This document shows positions 1 through 7,345 of a stretch of 64,000 bases of DNA, piece by piece. A program made the translations under genes and the position numbers. This DNA is from Butyrivibrio sp. LB2008 (lineage in GTDB: Bacteria > Bacillota > Clostridia > Lachnospirales > Lachnospiraceae). Below the pieces are notes generated by a model. The model was not told where the DNA came from, did not search any database, and saw only the letters and a program-made list of their open reading frames with translations. The stretch is from the NCBI RefSeq assembly GCF_000621565.1, contig NZ_JHXZ01000015.1:1-64000 (forward strand). The letters run 5' to 3'. The first letter of the stretch is position 1, and every line of letters starts with the position of its first letter.

Positions 1-188
1 TTGGGATACATCATGGTAGGATCATCGTCGCACATCTTACCAATAGTAGTCCGCTTTGGGATGTTGTACTTCTTGTCAGGCTTATACACCCTGTCGTACT
101 CGTAGTTGATGTAGACAACTCCCTTGATCGTCTTCGTGTAAATCTTGCCCTTTTCTTCCGGGATCTTCACTCTGAAATCGTAGTACAT
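1..188 (-). mobile_element. IS1634/IS4-like transposase, N-terminal fragment cut by the window edge
   Basis: A 62-codon open frame runs leftwards off the window. It begins MYYDFRVKIPEEKGKIYTK and continues with a lysine/tyrosine-rich stretch ending ..KMCDDDPTMMYP. From memory this is the usual N-terminus of IS1634-type DDE transposases common in Lachnospiraceae. The catalytic DDE core would lie outside the window, so intactness cannot be judged. A good ribosome site (AAGGAG, 11 nt before the ATG) and a TATAAT-like -10 (positions 234–239, minus strand) precede it. The neighbouring ATPase and Fic genes are both broken, which fits IS-mediated rearrangement. Confidence 0.65.
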
Positions 189-244
189 AGATCACTTTTC
201 TCCTTGATAATAAGTATGTATACCCACTCAATAATTATAACAAG

Positions 245-290
245 AAAAGCCCGGAAAATCAACAGAATTGCTGAATTTTCTGGGCTTTTT
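245..290. terminator. Long inverted repeat near the IS end, terminator-like on + strand
   Basis: AAAGCCCGGAAAAT (from 246) pairs with AATTTTCTGGGCTTT (from 274) with one or two mismatches around a loop of about 14 nt, followed by T residues on the + strand. It may be the transcription-blocking stem near the terminus of the insertion sequence or a leftover terminator. Confidence 0.45.
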
Positions 291-319
291 GCCGTTTTTA
301 TTTGATTGAGTTTCAAAAC

Positions 320-436
320 TTACTGGAAGTTAGGAATCTCTGATTTTCCGCATCGTCTGACGCCGGTGATTATTTTGATGAGATCGTTATCATAGAACGC
401 GCGTATTGGAGCAATGTATTTTTCTCTTTTGATCAT
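320..436 (-). pseudogene. Stump of an AAA_14 (DUF4143-type) ATPase gene
   Basis: A 38-codon frame starts MIKREKYIAPIRAFYDNDLI and reaches ITGVRRCGKS, then stops after EIPNFQ. Basic start, 'IRAFYDNDLIK' and Walker A of the form GxRRxGKS are the standard beginning of the AAA_14/DUF4143 ATPase family (about 400 residues). Everything after the P-loop is missing, so this is a remnant. The break lies between it and the IS fragment, suggesting loss of the body by an IS-linked deletion. The frame is too short to be found by length alone; the match rests on the motif string. Confidence 0.7.
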
Positions 437-460
437 ATCATCTTCTCTCCTTATTATTCA

Positions 461-540
461 TCTCATTGAGAATTTTACCACTTTTTGGAAAAATTCTCAA
501 TGAGAGTGAGAATTTTTCCATTATGCGGAAAAATTCTCAG
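461..540. repeat. Tandem TGAGAATTTT...AAAATTCTCA inverted repeats
   Basis: TGAGAATTTTACCA (467) faces TGGAAAAATTCTCA (486). A second, near-identical pair TGAGAATTTTTCC (507) faces GGAAAAATTCTCA (527). Between and before them are palindromes TCTCATTGAGA (461–471) and TCTCAATGAGA (495–505). The block lies between the divergent ATPase stump and the fic gene and overlaps the predicted fic start, so it could be a shared operator region. Repeat duplication could also have created the odd first 15–20 codons of fic. Confidence 0.6.
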
Positions 541-1345
541 TGAAGAGGCCTCAAGTGTTGATTGGGATGCACTTAATCTTATTCATGCAGAAAATGAGAA
601 TCTTGATGTGAATATAGATGTGATACTTATGCTTCATAGAATGATGGAAGAGGCGGCAAGCCCTACAGAAGCCGGAAAGTTTAAAACCAGAGACAATTTG
701 ATTATGGAATATCAGCCGGATGGAACGAGAAGGATAAGGTTTACTCCTGTCAAGGCAAAGGAAACAGAGAGTGCGATCGAACAGCTGATTCTTGCATATT
801 ATGATGCCAGACAGGATGCGGATATTCCAACAATATTTTTGATTCCATGTTTTATAGTGGATTTTTTATGTATACACCCGTTTCTTGATGGTAACGGAAG
901 GGTATCAAGACTTCTGACGGTGCTTATGTTGTATATCTCGGGATATGACATTGGAAAATATATTTCTGTTGAGAATCATATAAAAAAATATAAAGAGAGC
1001 TATTATGCAGCTCTTGAAGCGTCATCTTCAGGATGGCATAAAAATAAAAATGACTATACTCCGTTTATGGTGAATTTTCTTCAAATATTGTATAAGTGTT
1101 TTAAAGATCTGGATGAATCGTTCATGGATATTTCATTAAAAAAGGCCAAAAAGTCTGAAAGGGTTGAGGCGGTACTCATTGGGGCGATTGCTCCGATTTC
1201 AAAAGCAGATATTGAAGAAAAAATACCTGATGTAAGTGTAAAAACGATAGAGAGAGTTCTTAACAAAATGCTTAAGGAAGAAAAAATTGAAAAAATAGGA
1301 TCCTATAGAGATGCGAGATATATTAAGAGAAGGAAATCAAAATAA
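485..1345 (+). CDS. Fic family protein, N-terminally shortened
   Basis: The product (286 aa from a TTG, or 281 aa from the ATG at 500) carries the Fic catalytic motif HPFLDGNGR at residues 131–139, preceded by the hydrophobic helix LIPCFIVDFLCI and followed by SRLLTVLMLYISGYDIGKY, then a C-terminal winged-helix-like part. Fic enzymes usually transfer AMP from ATP to target hydroxyls. Full-length relatives of about 340–380 aa carry roughly 90 more N-terminal residues including the inhibitory (S/T)xxxE(G/N) helix; no such motif is visible here. The first 15–20 codons lie in repeat DNA (461–540) and no ribosome site is obvious. Either a de-repressed Fic or a 5'-truncated pseudogene. Confidence 0.75.
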   Translation: MEKFSMRVRIFPLCGKILSEEASSVDWDALNLIHAENENLDVNIDVILMLHRMMEEAASPTEAGKFKTRDNLIMEYQPDGTRRIRFTPVKAKETESAIEQLILAYYDARQDADIPTIFLIPCFIVDFLCIHPFLDGNGRVSRLLTVLMLYISGYDIGKYISVENHIKKYKESYYAALEASSSGWHKNKNDYTPFMVNFLQILYKCFKDLDESFMDISLKKAKKSERVEAVLIGAIAPISKADIEEKIPDVSVKTIERVLNKMLKEEKIEKIGSYRDARYIKRRKSK

Positions 1346-1371
1346 TTTGATATCCTTCCGAAGTATATTTC

Positions 1372-1391
1372 TATTTGACGCGCGTCAAATA
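1372..1391. promoter_or_regulatory. Perfect 20-bp palindrome, probable operator
   Basis: TATTTGACGCGCGTCAAATA is its own reverse complement over all 20 bases. It ends 14 nt before the ATG of the HipA-like remnant, where a toxin–antitoxin or autoregulatory operator would sit. Confidence 0.6.
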
Positions 1392-1405
1392 AAAAGAGGT
1401 ACGGA

Positions 1406-1543
1406 ATGGCAAAGGTAATAAGAAAAACTCAAGATCTTACATATCTTTCCTGGTCTCATGCGCGGAATTCTTCAGGAACAGCAGGTACTTATTTGAAATC
1501 GGGTTCAGTAGTGGGAGGATATAAGTCATATGCGAGTCTATGA
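1406..1543 (+). pseudogene. HipA-like kinase, N-terminal remnant (45 codons)
   Basis: A short frame with a good ribosome site (AGAGG) encodes MAKVIRKTQDLTYLSWSHAR followed by NSSGTAGTYLKSG and a stop. As I recall, the opening and the S/T-S-G-T-A-G-x-(Y/F)-L-K-S motif match the start of HipA-type serine/threonine kinases of Lachnospiraceae, normally over 300 residues. Here the frame ends after 45 codons and overlaps the next reading frame by 14 nt. I read it as a truncated toxin/kinase gene. Family assignment is from memory and moderately certain. Confidence 0.5.
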
Positions 1544-1987
1544 GATCTATGATGAAGATAATCAAATCGATATAGGAATCCTTCTATATTATAAAAAAAA
1601 TAAGTTATATATTATCGAGCTCAGAACTGAGCTTGACGAGTGGACTGCCCCGCTTCTCTTCACTTCTTTTGTCAAAAAGGGAATATATACAATTCCTCGT
1701 GACGCACTCCGGGATGCGGCGGGTATTATGTGACATTCAACGATTCAATAGATATACCGGCATGGCTTTTGTATGATAAAGGGCGAATTGTGGATGTTAC
1801 ATACAAAGATTTTCTTACATTTATAGGACGGAATATTGTCGATACTACAAGAGCATGTGAGCTTCTTGAGTGCACGAGACAAAATCTTAATTATATAGTC
1901 AGGAAAAATAATATAACGCCTGTATTGAACGACGTTAAAGGCAATTTATATATAAAAAACAGACTACTCAACAAAGAAATCAAGTAA
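1530..1987 (+). pseudogene. HTH-containing partner of the HipA-like kinase, deleted and frameshifted
   Basis: Two overlapping frames seem to be the two ends of one gene. The first (1530–1733, 67 codons) has MRVYEIYDEDNQIDIGILLYY and ..LDEWTAPLLFTSFVKKGIY. The second (1730–1987, 85 codons) begins MTFNDSIDIPAWLLYDKG and ends in an excisionase/MerR-like helix-turn-helix: DTTRACELLECTRQNLNYIV, then GNLYIKNRLL. Intact relatives as I recall them are about 250 aa, with these segments separated by about 120 residues. The join lies near 1720–1735. Antitoxin-like DNA binding is an inference from the HTH look and the neighbouring kinase remnant. Confidence 0.5.
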
Positions 1988-2084
1988 CAGTTTCCCTTCT
2001 CTCTCCGCTTTAAAAAACCCCACATCTATGGTATCATTTTTCCTAGTATATAGTTCGAAAAATACTTATGTTGGGGAGGAACTG

Positions 2085-3038
2085 ATGGCAAGCGTAAGTC
2101 TTAAAACTATTATCGATAAAATGAAGCTCACAAACCTGACACCGGAGCTTGATATCAAGAAGATCCGCATTATTCAGCCTGATATTAACAGACCGGCGTT
2201 GCAGCTTGCAGGTTACTATGAGCACTTTGAAGCTACCAGACTTCAGGTTATAGGCTTCGTAGAATATACATATATGGAATCTTTTTCTGATAAGGAAAAA
2301 GAGAAAATGTACAGAGAACTGCTTTCCTTTGATATACCGGGAGTTGTTTTCTGCAGGGACTTAGCTCCCGATCCGATCTTTTTGAAGATTGCCGTTGAAG
2401 AGAAAGTTCCGGTCCTTATGACTAAGAAATCCACATCAGTTTTTATGGCGGAGATTATAAGGTGGCTTAATGTAAAGCTTGCGCCTTGTATCTCGATCCA
2501 CGGCGTACTTGTCGATGTATACGGCGTCGGTGTTTTGATAACGGGTGAGAGCGGAATCGGTAAATCTGAGACAGCGATAGAGCTCATAAAGAGAGGACAT
2601 CGTCTCGTATCGGATGACGCGGTTGAACTTAGGCGTGTAAGTGAGGAAACTCTTATAGGAACATCGCCTGATATCACAAGGCATTTCATTGAGATGAGAG
2701 GTGTCGGAATCATAGATGTTAAGACTCTTTACGGTGTATCAAGCGTAAGGGAGACACAGACGATTGACCTTGTTATCAAGCTCGAAGAGTGGGACAAGGA
2801 CAGCGAGTACGACAGATTCGGACTTGAAGAGGAATATACGGAATATCTCGGCAACAAGATAGTTTGTCACAGAATTCCTATCAGACCCGGTCGAAATCTT
2901 GCGGTAATCTGCGAATCGGCAGCAGTTAACCACAGACAGAAGCAGATGGGCTACAATGCGGCTCAGGAGCTCTACAACAGGGTTCAGAATTCGCTTGCAA
3001 GAAGACGTTCTGATGATGACGACGATGACGAGGATTAA
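2085..3038 (+). CDS. hprK: HPr kinase/phosphorylase
   Basis: Bifunctional enzyme that phosphorylates, and dephosphorylates, Ser46 of HPr-type proteins in response to glycolytic intermediates; cytoplasmic hub of carbon catabolite control. The start chosen is the ATG behind GGGAGGA; an in-frame ATG 57 nt upstream lacks a ribosome site. The 317 residues match the family. Visible features: N-terminal regulatory domain, Walker A GESGIGKS (about 154–161), the following SDDAVEL segment, and the HprK signature EMRGVGIIDV. The tail is a run of aspartates. The likely target is the Crh-like protein encoded at the end of this cluster. Confidence 0.97.
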   Translation: MASVSLKTIIDKMKLTNLTPELDIKKIRIIQPDINRPALQLAGYYEHFEATRLQVIGFVEYTYMESFSDKEKEKMYRELLSFDIPGVVFCRDLAPDPIFLKIAVEEKVPVLMTKKSTSVFMAEIIRWLNVKLAPCISIHGVLVDVYGVGVLITGESGIGKSETAIELIKRGHRLVSDDAVELRRVSEETLIGTSPDITRHFIEMRGVGIIDVKTLYGVSSVRETQTIDLVIKLEEWDKDSEYDRFGLEEEYTEYLGNKIVCHRIPIRPGRNLAVICESAAVNHRQKQMGYNAAQELYNRVQNSLARRRSDDDDDDED

Positions 3039-3063
3039 TTCATAAAAGGAGAATATAGAGGTA

Positions 3064-3999
3064 ATGGGAAAATATGTATTTGGCGTAGATATCGGAGGAA
3101 CAACTGCTAAGATAGGACTTCTTACAGAGGAAGGCGAGAAGGTTGAGCTCTGGGAGATACCTACCAGAAAAGAGAACAACGGAAGCAGCATTTTAAGTGA
3201 TGTTGCAGAGTCTGTTAAGGCTAAGATCGCTGAGAAGAATCTTTCATCCGACGATGTTATCGGAATCGGACTTGGCGTTCCCGGCGCTGTAGACGCAGAT
3301 GGCATGTGTCTTCAGGCAGTTAACCTCGGCTGGTCCAAGCTCAACGTGGTAAAAGAGCTCGAAGCTCTCACAGGATTCAAGGTAAAAGCCGGAAACGACG
3401 CTAACGTTGCAGCCCTCGGTGAGCAGTGGAGAGGCGGCGGACAGGGACATCAGAACATGCTCCTTGTTACTCTCGGAACAGGCGTGGGCGGCGGAATCAT
3501 TAACGAAGGCAAGATCCTCACAGGAGCTACAGGTTCAGGTGGAGAGATCGGACATATCCATCTTGTTGACGATGAGCCCGATGCTTGCGGATGCGGCAAT
3601 CACGGATGCTTTGAACAGTACGGAAGCGCTACCGGAGCAGTAAGAGTTGCCAAGAGAATCCTCGTTGAGACAACAGAAGACAGCGTACTTCGCGGCAAGG
3701 ACTTCGAGTGCAAGGACGTTTTCGATGCAGCCAAGAAGGGTGACAAAGTCGCTGTTCAGTGCGCTGAGAAATACGGCTATTACTTGGGAAAAGGAATCGC
3801 AAGCGTTGCGACGGTTGTAAATCCTGAGATAATAGTTATAGGCGGCGGAGTTTCAAAAGCAGGAGAAATGCTTTTCGACCTCTTGATGCCTTCATTTAAA
3901 AAGTATGTATTTTCAGGTTGCAGCACAGCACAGTTCGCACTTGCAAAGCTTGGAAATGATGCGGGAGTCTTCGGCGCAGCCAGAATGCTTCTGTATTAA
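3064..3999 (+). CDS. glk: ROK-family glucokinase
   Basis: Cytoplasmic ATP-dependent hexokinase, most likely glucose to glucose 6-phosphate. The 311-residue protein starts with the phosphate-binding loop VFGVDIGGTTAKIG. It has the ROK zinc motif CGCGNHGCFEQ (near 178–188) with the adjacent GEIGHIHL histidine, and a C-terminal GGGVSKAGE nucleotide-binding loop. It follows hprK by 25 nt and precedes murB by 11 nt, so the three are probably cotranscribed. ROK proteins also include repressors, but there is no N-terminal HTH here. Confidence 0.92.
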   Translation: MGKYVFGVDIGGTTAKIGLLTEEGEKVELWEIPTRKENNGSSILSDVAESVKAKIAEKNLSSDDVIGIGLGVPGAVDADGMCLQAVNLGWSKLNVVKELEALTGFKVKAGNDANVAALGEQWRGGGQGHQNMLLVTLGTGVGGGIINEGKILTGATGSGGEIGHIHLVDDEPDACGCGNHGCFEQYGSATGAVRVAKRILVETTEDSVLRGKDFECKDVFDAAKKGDKVAVQCAEKYGYYLGKGIASVATVVNPEIIVIGGGVSKAGEMLFDLLMPSFKKYVFSGCSTAQFALAKLGNDAGVFGAARMLLY

Positions 4000-4010
4000 A
4001 GGAGATTTTT

Positions 4011-4925
4011 TTGAATAACGATTTTATTACAAGTCTGAGAGATATTGTCTCGGAAGAAAACATAATATTGAATGAAGAAATGAGCAGGCACACTACGTTT
4101 AGAACCGGTGGGCCTGCGAGCTTATTTATAAGCCCGAAAGATACGCGGCAGCTCTTGGAGGTTCTTAAGTGCCTCAGAGCTGAAGGTGCCGACTACTTTG
4201 TTCTCGGAAACGGAAGTAACCTTCTTGTGTCCGATGAAGGGTATGATGGCGTGATTGTATCTTTGAAGCACTTTACAGGTGTATCGGAAGTAAATGACAC
4301 TTGTATCAGAGCGGAAGCCGGTGCACTTAATTCAGCCATAGCTTCTTTTGCCAGGGAAAAAGAGCTTACGGGTTTCGAGTTCGCTGCGGGAATCCCGGGA
4401 ACTATCGGCGGTGCGATGGTTATGAATGCCGGAGCCTATGACGGTGAGATGAAGCAGGTCGTAAAGGAAGTCAGTGCCATATCACCTGAAGGTGAAGTTG
4501 TGACGCTTTCATGCGACGATATGGAATTCGGCTACAGGACCAGCTTTATTAAGGGCAAAAAATATATTGTATTGTCCGTACTTATTGAACTTAAGAAGGG
4601 ACAAAAAGAAGATATCATAGCAAAGATGTCGGATCTTGCGCAGAGAAGACGTGACAAACAGCCGCTTGAATATCCCAGCGCCGGATCGACTTTTAAAAGA
4701 CCTGAGGGGAACTTCGCGGGAAAGCTTATCCAGGATGCGGGACTTAGGGGCTATACCGTTGGCGGTGCATGCGTGTCGGAGAAACATTGCGGCTTTGTGA
4801 TAAATAAAGATTCCGCAACTTCGGCCGATATATACAAAGTAATAGATGACGTAAGGAAGAAGGTATACGAATCCTATGGAGTAATGCTGGAACCCGAGGT
4901 TATTATGTTGGGTAGATTTGAGTAG
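4011..4925 (+). CDS. murB: UDP-N-acetylenolpyruvoylglucosamine reductase
   Basis: FAD enzyme of the second committed step of peptidoglycan synthesis: NADPH reduction of UDP-GlcNAc-enolpyruvate to UDP-MurNAc. The 304-residue product starts at TTG behind GGAG, 6 nt upstream; no better ATG fits. It has the FAD-binding HTTFRTGGPA and VLGNGSNLLV segments, the GIPGTIGGA loop, PSAGSTFKRP with the catalytic serine, HCGFVIN, and the C-terminal glutamate in LEPEVIMLG. The loop spacing suggests a type II MurB. Confidence 0.96.
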   Translation: MNNDFITSLRDIVSEENIILNEEMSRHTTFRTGGPASLFISPKDTRQLLEVLKCLRAEGADYFVLGNGSNLLVSDEGYDGVIVSLKHFTGVSEVNDTCIRAEAGALNSAIASFAREKELTGFEFAAGIPGTIGGAMVMNAGAYDGEMKQVVKEVSAISPEGEVVTLSCDDMEFGYRTSFIKGKKYIVLSVLIELKKGQKEDIIAKMSDLAQRRRDKQPLEYPSAGSTFKRPEGNFAGKLIQDAGLRGYTVGGACVSEKHCGFVINKDSATSADIYKVIDDVRKKVYESYGVMLEPEVIMLGRFE

Positions 4926-4978
4926 ATTTGAGTAGAGTACTTAGTGCGGGCCATAAGTTATTATGAAAGGATTGAGTC

Positions 4979-5854
4979 ATGAGATTCGTAGTTGTTACCG
5001 GAATGAGCGGCGGTGGAAAGTCTACTGCCATACATATGCTTGAAGACGCAGGTTTTTATTGCGTAGATAATCTTCCTGTGTTTTTGATAGAGAAGTTTGC
5101 AGAACTTGTTGCGGTTCCGGATAATGGAATCAGTAAGGTCGTTCTTGGAATTGATGCAAGAGCGGGACAGAAGTTCGAAGAAGTTGCGGGTATCATTGAT
5201 ACTCTTAAAGAAAGAGGACTTCCAATAGAAGTCTTGTACATGGATGCAAGCGATGAAGTTCTTATAAAGAGATACAAAGAGACAAGACGTGTTCATCCCA
5301 TGAACGTCAATGATGTCGGAAATCGTATAGAAGACGGAATTGCCAAGGAGAGAGCGGTTCTTACAGAGGTAAAAAAGAGAGCGGACTACGTTATAGACTC
5401 TTCTCAGCTCCTTACAAGAGAACTTCGTGAAGAGCTCGACCGTATATTTGTAAGAAATGAAGAGTACAACTCTCTTATGGTAACGGTGCTTTCTTTTGGC
5501 TTCAAATATGGAATCCCGTCGGACGCGGATCTCGTATTTGATGTGAGATTCCTGCCCAATCCTTTCTATATAGATGAGCTCAAGCATCAGACAGGAAACG
5601 ACAAACCGGTTCAGGACTATGTGAAAAGTTTTCCCGAATGCGGACAGTTTCTGGATAAGCTGACGGATATGCTTGAATTCCTGATTCCCGGCTATGTAAA
5701 AGAAGGAAAATATCAGCTTGTTGTTGCAATCGGATGTACCGGAGGGCAGCATCGAAGCGTTACCATAGCAAATGAACTGTACGACAGATTAAAAGCGGGA
5801 GACGGAAAGTTCGGACTCAAGCTTTTGCACAGAGATGTTAAACAGGCAAGGTGA
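4979..5854 (+). CDS. rapZ: RapZ/YvcJ nucleotide-binding RNase adapter
   Basis: P-loop protein of 291 aa. Walker A is GMSGGGKS at residues 8–15, followed by the conserved DNLP. The C-terminal half carries the GCTGGQHRSV motif typical of the family. In enterobacteria RapZ senses GlcN6P and guides RNase E; in Firmicutes the homologue YvcJ binds nucleotides and its role is less clear. It sits 3 bp before whiA, the canonical Firmicutes order. Confidence 0.95.
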   Translation: MRFVVVTGMSGGGKSTAIHMLEDAGFYCVDNLPVFLIEKFAELVAVPDNGISKVVLGIDARAGQKFEEVAGIIDTLKERGLPIEVLYMDASDEVLIKRYKETRRVHPMNVNDVGNRIEDGIAKERAVLTEVKKRADYVIDSSQLLTRELREELDRIFVRNEEYNSLMVTVLSFGFKYGIPSDADLVFDVRFLPNPFYIDELKHQTGNDKPVQDYVKSFPECGQFLDKLTDMLEFLIPGYVKEGKYQLVVAIGCTGGQHRSVTIANELYDRLKAGDGKFGLKLLHRDVKQAR

Positions 5855-5857
5855 GGT

Positions 5858-6799
5858 ATGTCTTTTTCAGCGGACGTAAAGGAAGAACTTGCTAAACGTA
5901 TAGGTTCGTCAAGGCACTGCCGGCTCGCGGAGCTAGCTGCTATTATCAATAGCACGGGCTACGTTGAACTAAAAAACGACAGGCCGATAATGCTTTATTT
6001 ACAGCCTGACAACGAAGCTGTAATTAGAAAGTTCTTTACATTATTAAAAAAAGCATTTAATATAGGAACTAGCTTTTTGGAGGAATCCCCCGATATCAAG
6101 GTAAATGGGCGAGTTTACAGGCCTGTTCTGGGTGAAGGGGATATTCTTGAATCGTGTCTTAAGGCTATAAGACTGATTGACGGTCAGGGTAAATTCAGAC
6201 CTTTGGATGAAGGTGTGAGTCCGTTGATCACTAAGAACTCTTGCTGCAGGAGAGCCTTTCTTCGCGATTCTTTCTTGTGCATCGGTTCCATCAGCGATCC
6301 CAATAAAGGGTATCACTTGGAATTTGTCTGTGACTATGAGAATCAGGCACTCCGATTACAGGAAATAATTGAGAGCTTTGATATTGAGGCAAGAATAGTC
6401 AGACGTAAGAAGTATTTTGTGTTATATGTTAAGGAAGGCTCCGGTATCGTGGATCTTCTTAATATAATGGAAGCGCCTATAAGTCTCATGAATCTGGAGA
6501 ATCTCAGAATTGTAAAAGAGATGAGGAATTCCATTAATAGAAGAGTCAACTGTGAAGTCGCCAACATAACAAAGACTGTTAATGCCGCGACTAAACAGAT
6601 AGAGGACATTACATATATCAGAGACTTTTACGGATTTAATCGCCTGCAGGAGAACTTGCGGGAGATGGCGGAGGTCAGGCTTGAACACCCTGATGCGACG
6701 CTTCTCGAGTTGGGCAAGTATCTTGATCCGCCTGTAGGTAAGTCAGGAGTTAATCATCGGCTTAGGAAACTGAGCGAGCTTGCGGATAAGCTGAGATGA
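5858..6799 (+). CDS. whiA: WhiA-family DNA-binding regulator
   Basis: 313-residue protein with the N-terminal LAGLIDADG-like domain (starting MSFSADVKEELA) and the C-terminal helix-turn-helix segment (EVRLEHPDATLLELGKYL, then GKSGVNHRLRKL). WhiA controls sporulation genes in actinobacteria; in Firmicutes it affects cell division and chromosome segregation. It is tightly coupled to rapZ upstream and to the Crh-like gene 13 nt downstream. Confidence 0.95.
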   Translation: MSFSADVKEELAKRIGSSRHCRLAELAAIINSTGYVELKNDRPIMLYLQPDNEAVIRKFFTLLKKAFNIGTSFLEESPDIKVNGRVYRPVLGEGDILESCLKAIRLIDGQGKFRPLDEGVSPLITKNSCCRRAFLRDSFLCIGSISDPNKGYHLEFVCDYENQALRLQEIIESFDIEARIVRRKKYFVLYVKEGSGIVDLLNIMEAPISLMNLENLRIVKEMRNSINRRVNCEVANITKTVNAATKQIEDITYIRDFYGFNRLQENLREMAEVRLEHPDATLLELGKYLDPPVGKSGVNHRLRKLSELADKLR

Positions 6800-6812
6800 G
6801 GAGGGAATTATT

Positions 6813-7076
6813 ATGTTGACAAAATCTATCGAGATTAAGTTGCCCAGAGGACTGGAGGCAAGACCTGTTGCAGAGCTTGTTCAGCTCGCAAGTAAGTACG
6901 AGAGTACAGTTCATATCGAGGCTCAGTCCAAGAAAGTTAATGCGAAGAGCATTATGGGTATGATGACACTTAGTCTTAACACCGGAGAAGAGGTAACGGT
7001 TATCGCAGAAGGAAGCGATGAGGAATCAGCTGTCGCTGATATGGAAATGTTCCTTCACGGAAACAAGAAAAAGTAA
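6813..7076 (+). CDS. Crh-like HPr-family regulatory protein (Glu15, Ser46)
   Basis: 87-residue HPr fold. At position 15, where transport HPr has the PEP-phosphorylated histidine (GLHARP), this protein reads GLEARP, a glutamate. The regulatory serine is at exactly position 46 (NAKSIMGMM). It should therefore be unable to relay phosphate in the PTS yet still be a substrate of HprK, like Bacillus Crh (Gln15), acting as a CcpA corepressor. Glu15 might also imitate a phosphorylated His. From memory, this E15 form is common behind whiA in Clostridia. The true phosphocarrier HPr must be elsewhere. Confidence 0.9.
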   Translation: MLTKSIEIKLPRGLEARPVAELVQLASKYESTVHIEAQSKKVNAKSIMGMMTLSLNTGEEVTVIAEGSDEESAVADMEMFLHGNKKK

Positions 7077-7119
7077 TATTCATTATTAATTAAAAAAAGC
7101 CCTATTAAAAAGGGAGGAT

Positions 7120-7144
7120 GCCGGGTAAGTATCTCTTACCCGGC
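7120..7144. terminator. Perfect 10-bp stem after the crh-like gene
   Basis: GCCGGGTAAG pairs with CTTACCCGGC around a 5-nt loop, with no U-run on either side. It lies in a 250-nt gene-free gap together with a weak CCCT/AGGG stem at about 7100. It may be a processing or attenuation structure rather than a simple terminator. Confidence 0.5.
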
Positions 7145-7271
7145 ACATTATGAAAAAGTTTAATTGGTATTGTCTGTCTCAACTCATCTGACAATATTAT
7201 AATAACAAGCAGGTATGTCCAAAAGATGATTTGAAGTAACCAATCTTTTAAAGAATTGTAAACAAATTATG

Positions 7272-7325
7272 AACGCTCGCATTTTTCAGTAAATGCGGGC
7301 GTTTTACGGTTTATTGTATTATAAT
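7272..7325 (+). promoter_or_regulatory. Terminator stem followed by -10 element for the acetyltransferase gene
   Basis: AACGCTCGCATTT (7272) pairs with AAATGCGGGCGTT (7291), one mismatch, with a short T run, consistent with termination of the upstream cluster. TATAAT at 7320–7325 then lies 20 nt before the GTG start of the next gene. Confidence 0.5.
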
Positions 7326-7345
7326 TGTTCTTGGAGGAAAAATTC

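Noticed and set aside
4961-5752. 263-codon open frame opposite rapZ
   Set aside because: No ribosome site, implausible composition, and the sense strand encodes a clear RapZ with all motifs.
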